Source: Pseudomonadota bacterium
GTDB lineage: Bacteria; Desulfobacterota; Desulfovibrionia; Desulfovibrionales; Desulfovibrionaceae
DNA length: 12,077 nt
Assembly: GCA_023433925.1 (NCBI GenBank)
Contig: JAEYTO010000030.1
Span: 1-12,077 of the forward strand
Reading direction: 5' to 3'
The notes beneath the pieces are model-generated. The model was not told where the DNA came from. It worked only from the letters and a program-made list of their open reading frames with translations, and searched no databases. Below, piece by piece: positions 7,666 to 12,077 of this stretch (positions are counted from its first letter, which is position 1; each line of letters opens with the position of its first letter). The position numbers and the translations under genes are program-made.

Positions 7666-8535
7666 TCAATTCCGCGCGCCGGTGTCGGGGAAGGCGGCAT
7701 CAATGCCGTGCGAGGCGGGCGGGGCGATGATGGTTTCGGCACCCGGCGGCAGCTCCAGGGACAGGGCCGCGGGCGGCCAGGGCGAGGCGCGCAGGTCGAG
7801 CGAGCGCACGCGCAGCGTGGCGCTCTGGCTGGGCGGGACAGCCATGGCCAGGCGCTCGGGAACGCTTGCGCCTCCGACCTGCCGGTAGGCCTCGACAGCA
7901 ATGCTCCAGAGGCCCGCGCCATGCCCGGAGAAGCTCGCCAGGCGGCCGTCGGGGTGCAGGCGCACCTCGGCCACGGGCAAGTCCTGGGACATGGCGTAGA
8001 CATAAAGGCCGCCTTCCTGGCGCACCGAGGCGTACTCGGCGGGCAGAAGCCGCGTGGCCGGCCCGGTCAGGAGCGCGGCCAGGTCGCGCAGGTTGAACGG
8101 CAGGTCCAGGCCCATGGCCGACACGGCCGTCCGGCTGTCGGAATGGCGGTAGGCCTTGTTCTCCGTGGGATGGAAAACGAGGAGTCCGTCGGCGTCCTCG
8201 CGCATGAGCGCCAGGGTGGCGCCCACGCCGGCGCGGATGTTCAGGCGCAAGGGGTAGTCGCGATTGCCCCAGAAATCGAGGATCGTGCGGTTCGTGCGCC
8301 CGGCGGAGCTGAAGTAGAACGAGGCCTTGAGACTGAAGTCGCCGGGAGACGCGGCCAGGGCCTGCTGCCCGGCCCGGAAGCGCGACCAGGCCTCGGCTGG
8401 CGCGAGTTCGGCCTGGGGGCCGGTGCGCAGGGCGGCGCAGCCCGCCATCACGGCCAGAAGCGGAGCCAGCGCAAGGGCCAGGAGCGCGGCGCGGGCGGGA
8501 TGGAGGCGTTCTGGGCTGGGACGGGCCAGGCTCAT
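7666..8535 (-). CDS. LolB-like outer-membrane lipoprotein
   Basis: This 289-residue predicted lipoprotein has a basic n-region, a hydrophobic core (residues 16-30) and a lipobox-like MAGC with C33; Ala follows the Cys. The remainder alternates beta-rich stretches (FSLKASFYFSS, NRTILDFWGN, ATLALMREDADGLLVFHP) and resembles the LolB / DUF4292 fold. That fold receives lipoproteins at the outer membrane. The match is to the fold pattern rather than to a strict signature, so the gene symbol is left empty. It is longer than E. coli LolB (about 207). Its ATG overlaps the TPR gene stop by four bases (ATGA), implying coupling. In other proteobacteria a TPR gene also precedes lolB, which supports the call. 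Confidence 0.7.
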   Translation of the reverse strand: MSLARPSPERLHPARAALLALALAPLLAVMAGCAALRTGPQAELAPAEAWSRFRAGQQALAASPGDFSLKASFYFSSAGRTNRTILDFWGNRDYPLRLNIRAGVGATLALMREDADGLLVFHPTENKAYRHSDSRTAVSAMGLDLPFNLRDLAALLTGPATRLLPAEYASVRQEGGLYVYAMSQDLPVAEVRLHPDGRLASFSGHGAGLWSIAVEAYRQVGGASVPERLAMAVPPSQSATLRVRSLDLRASPWPPAALSLELPPGAETIIAPPASHGIDAAFPDTGARN

Positions 8536-10229
8536 AGGCTTTCGAGCTTCCGCTTGATGCGCTCGTGGTGGCGCGAGCCGTGCTTGAGGGCGTTGGAGTA
8601 GCCCTTGCGGGCCTCCTTGCGCTTGCCCAGGGCCAGGGCGATGTCGCCGTAATGCTCCCAGATGGAGGGATCTCCCTCCTCCAAGGCCACGGCCTTGGAA
8701 ATCTCGACCATGGCCTTGTCGTGCTTGCCCATCTTGTGCAAAGCCCAGGCCAGGGAGTCGATGATGTAGCCGCTGTCGGGCTTGAGGGCCACGGCTTTCT
8801 CGATGAGCTCCAGCGCACGCTGCAGGTCGCGGCCCTGCTCGGCGAGCACGTAGCCGAGGAAATTGAGGGCGTCGGCCATGTTCGGATTGACGGCTATGAC
8901 GCGCTCCATGGTCAGCAGGGCCTCGGTGCTCCGGCCCTGGTCCTCCTGCACGAGGCCCAGGCGGTAGAGCAGGCTGTCATTGGACGGCCAGACGGCCAGG
9001 GCCTGGTTGAGGACCTGCTCGGCTTCGTCGGGGCGGCCCTGGGACGCGAGCACCCAGGCCAGCAGGTCGGGAAACTCGGGCTCGCCGGGGTATTGGTCGC
9101 GGGCCTGGCGGAGAGTGTCCAAGGCCTGCTGCGGGTGTTCCTGGGCGAAGAGGATCTGGGCCCGGAAGCCGAGGGCGCGCGAGTGGTAGGCCGATTCCCG
9201 GGGTATCAGCGCAAGCTGGGCCAGGGCGGCCTCGGAGTCACGGCGCCACTCGTATTCGAGCAGGGCCAGGAAGAAGCGCACCTCGGGGGCCACGGGCTCG
9301 CTCCGGGCCAGCGGCTCCAGAACCTCGGCCGCCTCGTCGTGGAACTTCTGGCTCAGGAACAGGCGCGCGGCTTCCAGAAGGAAGGATTTGTCCTGGGGCC
9401 CGATCTGGGCCAGAGTCAAGGCTTTTTCAGGGTTGTTCAGCTTGAGGTTCAGCTCGATGAGTTTGACCCAGGCCTCGGTGCCGGACTCGCCAAGCTCGAT
9501 GATGCGCATGTAGGCCCGCTCGGCCTCGGCGAAGTCGTTTTCGATCTCCAGGAGATAGGCCAGCTCGACGACGCCCGGCAGATAGCTGGGGTCCTTCTCC
9601 AGGGCCTTGCGCAGGGTGGCGATGGCCTTGCGGTTCTGGCCCAGGCCGGACTCGGACTTGGCGCGCAGGTACAGCCCTTCGGCGGAGAGCTTGCCGGCCG
9701 GCAGCCTGGCGAGGATGTCGCGGGCTTCGGCGTGCCTGCCGGCCTCCAGGGCGATGCGCGCCTGCCGCAGCATTGCGTCGCTGTCGGCGGCCGTCCCGGC
9801 GAGGAAGGCCGCGAGAATCCGGGAGGCCTCGTCGTAGCGCTGCTGGAGCCGGTGGACATCCGAGAGGCGCAGGGTCAGCCACTTGTCGCCGGGATAGCGC
9901 GTCAGCGCATCCTTGAGGATGGCCTCGGCTTCCTCGGGCTTGCCGATGCGCCACTTGAGCTCCGACAGCTCCAGATAGACCTCCTTGCGCTTGTCCAGCT
10001 CCAGGACGCGCGTCAGGGCCTCGTCGGCCTCCAGCGCGCTGCCCGTGCGCAAGGCGTCGAGATAGACCATGTACTGGTAGCCGGCCTCGGCCGAGGGCGA
10101 GAGGCTCCAGTCCGCCCGGCCGGGCGCCGGGCGCGAAGCGGCGGCGCAGGACAGGCTCAGGGTCGCGGCAAGCAGGAGGATGGCCGGCCGCAATGCCGTC
10201 AGGAGGGCTCTTGCCGTCGTGTTGCTCAT
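8532..10229 (-). CDS. TPR-repeat protein, probably exported
   Basis: This 565-residue protein is built almost wholly of tetratricopeptide repeats. The pattern is clear in many places, for example LSELKWRIGKPEEAEAILKD, DALNFLGYVLAEQGRDLQRA and the units after residue 440. An N-terminal signal-like helix (9-26) ends in LSLSC with C28. It is a possible lipoprotein, although the lipobox is not ideal. I chose the ATG at 10227-10229 because the signal sequence starts there; the open frame upstream is Arg/His-rich shadow sequence over the HD gene. The ribosome site is weak (GGAA). TPRs mediate protein contacts. Coupling to the LolB-like gene suggests an envelope assembly role. It follows the HD gene after 29 bases. 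Confidence 0.9.
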   Translation of the reverse strand: MSNTTARALLTALRPAILLLAATLSLSCAAASRPAPGRADWSLSPSAEAGYQYMVYLDALRTGSALEADEALTRVLELDKRKEVYLELSELKWRIGKPEEAEAILKDALTRYPGDKWLTLRLSDVHRLQQRYDEASRILAAFLAGTAADSDAMLRQARIALEAGRHAEARDILARLPAGKLSAEGLYLRAKSESGLGQNRKAIATLRKALEKDPSYLPGVVELAYLLEIENDFAEAERAYMRIIELGESGTEAWVKLIELNLKLNNPEKALTLAQIGPQDKSFLLEAARLFLSQKFHDEAAEVLEPLARSEPVAPEVRFFLALLEYEWRRDSEAALAQLALIPRESAYHSRALGFRAQILFAQEHPQQALDTLRQARDQYPGEPEFPDLLAWVLASQGRPDEAEQVLNQALAVWPSNDSLLYRLGLVQEDQGRSTEALLTMERVIAVNPNMADALNFLGYVLAEQGRDLQRALELIEKAVALKPDSGYIIDSLAWALHKMGKHDKAMVEISKAVALEEGDPSIWEHYGDIALALGKRKEARKGYSNALKHGSRHHERIKRKLESL

Positions 10230-10258
10230 ATTTTTCCGGCCGGAGGCCAAGCGAGGGA

Positions 10259-11017
10259 TCAGTCGCAAAAATGGGTCTCGCAATACTCGCGCAGGAGCTT
10301 GTGCATGCGGCGGCCTATGACGCCGCCGCGCTCCATGAGCTCGGGCCCGTATGTTCTTCCGGTGACCGTGCGGAACCCGGAGGCCTTGGCCATGGCGCGT
10401 TCCATGGCGGCCGGGAAGCGGCCGATGATGGCGCTCATGGGCCATTCCTGGTAATCGCAGATCTCCCACAGCGCGGTCACGAAATGGTCGGGTCCCCAGC
10501 GGAAGGCGTCGGCGTCGTACAGAGAGTCGGACACGAGCTGCCGGATGGGATCGCCGAAGGGCGCCACGGGACCGGGCGTCTCGTGGCTGGCGATGGCGCA
10601 GGCCACGATGTCGCGCTCCTCGTCGCTCAGGTCGTACGCGGCCAGGACCCGGCGCGAGGTCTCGGCGCTGTGGCGGGCGTGGTCGAGGTCCAGGCGGCAG
10701 ATGTCGTGCAGCAGCCCCGAGATCTGGGCCAGGAGGACCATGCGGCGCACGAGATCCTTGTCCAGGCTGCGTGACTCGGCCAGGGCGATGGCGCCGGCGT
10801 CGATGGCCACGTTCTTGGAGTGCTCGATGCCGTGGCCGTAGTCGTCATAGAGGAACGGGATGACGTCCTCGCGCAGCCTGAAGATGATCGGATGATCGAA
10901 GAAGTGCTCGTGGGAATGGTCGTAGTCGGCGGCGCAGGCCCTGTGGAAGTCGGGCGTGCCGAGGGAAATGGCTATCTTCCTCGCCTCCCTTTTGAACTCG
11001 GAGAGGGCCTTATTCAT
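10259..11017 (-). CDS. HD-domain phosphohydrolase
   Basis: This 252-residue cytoplasmic protein has a metal-binding HD domain. Visible ligands are H62/H66 in YGHGIEHSKN, the H104-D105 pair in GLLHDICRLD, nearby H113/H116, and a later D in SDSLYDADAF. HD proteins are metal-dependent phosphohydrolases acting on nucleotides or related phosphate esters. The substrate here cannot be deduced, and no synthetase or output domain is attached. The ATG at 11015-11017 lies inside the sigma factor's last codons, overlapping by eight bases. The upstream ribosome site is weak, so translational coupling to the sigma gene is likely. The longer open frame reaching 11137 lies within the sigma gene in another frame and is rejected. 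Confidence 0.88.
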   Translation of the reverse strand: MNKALSEFKREARKIAISLGTPDFHRACAADYDHSHEHFFDHPIIFRLREDVIPFLYDDYGHGIEHSKNVAIDAGAIALAESRSLDKDLVRRMVLLAQISGLLHDICRLDLDHARHSAETSRRVLAAYDLSDEERDIVACAIASHETPGPVAPFGDPIRQLVSDSLYDADAFRWGPDHFVTALWEICDYQEWPMSAIIGRFPAAMERAMAKASGFRTVTGRTYGPELMERGGVIGRRMHKLLREYCETHFCD

Positions 11018-12077
11018 GTTCTCGAATCCAATCCTTGGAAAAATCTTCAATCTTATCGGTGAGATGCTCCCGAATCTTCTGCAGAAGCCGAGCCTCGATC
11101 TGTCGCACTCGCTCGCGGGTAATCCCATACTGGTCACCGATCTCGCGCAGGGTCACGGGGGAATCCGATAACAATCGCTTCTGGAGGATATCCTGCTCCT
11201 TGTCGTTCAGCAGGGGCTGAATGCTGGCAAGATGCTCGCGAAGCAAGGCCGAAATCTCCGAGTTCGCCAGAGTCTCCTCGACGCCTGGCCCCAGCGCGGG
11301 CAGGAAGTCCATGCGCGTGGCGGTGGTGTCGTCGCCGATGGTGATATCCAGGGACATGTCGCCTCTGGACAGCCGCTGGTCCATCGCCTCGATGTCCTCC
11401 ACCGATACCCCGAGCCGCTCGGACAGCTTGGCGGCGGTCGGGGTGAAACCCATGGCCTGCAGGCGCTGGCGTTCCTTGTTCAGATTGTAGAAAAGCTTGC
11501 GCTGGGTCTGGGTGGTCCCGATCTTGACCATCCGCCAGTTGTCCATGATGAACTTCAGGATGTAGGCCTTGATCCAGAAAGCGGCGTAATATGAGAACTT
11601 GATGCCCTTTTCCGGATCGAACTTCTGGACAGCCCGCATGAGGCCTACATTGCCTTCCTGGATGAGGTCCAGGACGTTTTGCATCCAACGGCGTTGAAAG
11701 TCCATCGCAATCTTGACCACCAGCCGCAGGTGGGACGTGACCAGGCGAAAGGCCGCATCCTGGTCGCCCGTGTCGCGCACGAGCCGGGCGAGCTCGACCT
11801 CCTCCTCGGGCTTGAGGATGGGAAAGCGGCTGATCTCCTGCATGTACAAATGCAGGGTGTCGGCCATGCCGCCGCGCGACGGCCGTGGAGCGGGCAGGCG
11901 GAAGTCCTCCGGACCCTCGTCGGCCGGCGCGCCCGGCGTCTCGTCATCCTCCAGCGTGGCCAGGCTTGGATCAATGTCCTCCGTCAGGTCCTCCAGCTCG
12001 GCCGCGGGCTCGATCTCGGGCAGCTCCGCCTCGGGCCCATCCTCGCCCATGGGACCGTCGCGCGGGTCGTCCCGACC
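11010..12077 (-). CDS. rpoH: Sigma-32 (RpoH-like) RNA polymerase sigma factor, 5' end outside window
   Basis: The frame is open to the window edge. The first Met inside (12048-12050) gives 346 residues but has no ribosome site, so the true start is probably outside. Region 2 begins near residue 66 (LHLYMQEISRFPILKPEEE). Region 2.1-2.4 includes DLIQEGNVGLMRAV, FSYYAAFWIKAYI and NWRMVKIGTT. The RpoH-box signature follows as QRKLFYNL (183-190). Region 4 ends with LREIGDQYGITRERVRQIEA. The box and the lack of a region 1.1 of RpoD type support heat-shock sigma-32. Before region 2 there are at least 60 residues rich in Asp, Glu and Pro, absent from E. coli RpoH. The last codons overlap the HD gene, making this the visible head of the minus-strand operon. 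Confidence 0.88.
   Translation of the reverse strand, partial: GRDDPRDGPMGEDGPEAELPEIEPAAELEDLTEDIDPSLATLEDDETPGAPADEGPEDFRLPAPRPSRGGMADTLHLYMQEISRFPILKPEEEVELARLVRDTGDQDAAFRLVTSHLRLVVKIAMDFQRRWMQNVLDLIQEGNVGLMRAVQKFDPEKGIKFSYYAAFWIKAYILKFIMDNWRMVKIGTTQTQRKLFYNLNKERQRLQAMGFTPTAAKLSERLGVSVEDIEAMDQRLSRGDMSLDITIGDDTTATRMDFLPALGPGVEETLANSEISALLREHLASIQPLLNDKEQDILQKRLLSDSPVTLREIGDQYGITRERVRQIEARLLQKIREHLTDKIEDFSKDWIREHE

Noticed and set aside
8565..10454. A 629-residue plus-strand open frame opposite the TPR gene
   Set aside because: It is Gly/Leu/Gln/Val-rich, typical of the antisense of Ala/Leu/Glu-rich TPR repeats, and has no domain pattern.

Overview
This looks like a chromosomal segment of a GC-rich deltaproteobacterium, most likely Desulfovibrio-like. 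The reasons are a haemerythrin-domain protein, a sigma-32 with an acidic N-terminal extension, a sigma-54-type two-component system, and paired-hairpin repeats next to gene ends of a kind I associate with that group. The taxonomic call is inference. No tRNA, rRNA, CRISPR array or intact transposase gene was seen.

Layout. Bases 1-421 hold no convincing gene. They contain one damaged copy of a chain-of-hairpins repeat, apparently interrupted by a second structured segment, and then a tandem-hairpin repeat just past the end of a small membrane protein gene (422-910, minus). The divergent gap 911-1267 carries a second, cleaner copy of the chain-of-hairpins repeat, with imperfect 12-bp terminal inverted repeats. 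A haemerythrin-domain protein follows (1268-1825, plus). A 524-base gap (1826-2349) contains two more tandem-hairpin copies with no gene in front of them. A plus-strand operon then encodes a membrane histidine kinase, an NtrC-family response regulator and a 75-residue unknown protein (2350-5503). These are packed by overlap or near-contact and end at a strong hairpin (5528-5557).

From 5648 to the right edge everything is on the minus strand. In transcription order the genes are a sigma-32-type factor (rpoH-like, running off the edge), an HD-domain protein, a TPR protein, a LolB-like lipoprotein, a small coiled-coil protein, ribose-5-phosphate isomerase B and class II fructose-1,6-bisphosphatase (glpX). 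The first six are separated by at most 29 bases or overlap, so they probably form one operon. glpX follows after 185 bases and may have its own promoter as well. The TPR and LolB-like pair suggests outer-membrane lipoprotein work. rpiB and glpX serve the pentose phosphate pathway and gluconeogenesis.

The most notable non-gene content is the two repeat families. The tandem-hairpin family occurs four times. Its copies differ by paired changes that preserve the stems. The chain-of-hairpins family occurs twice.
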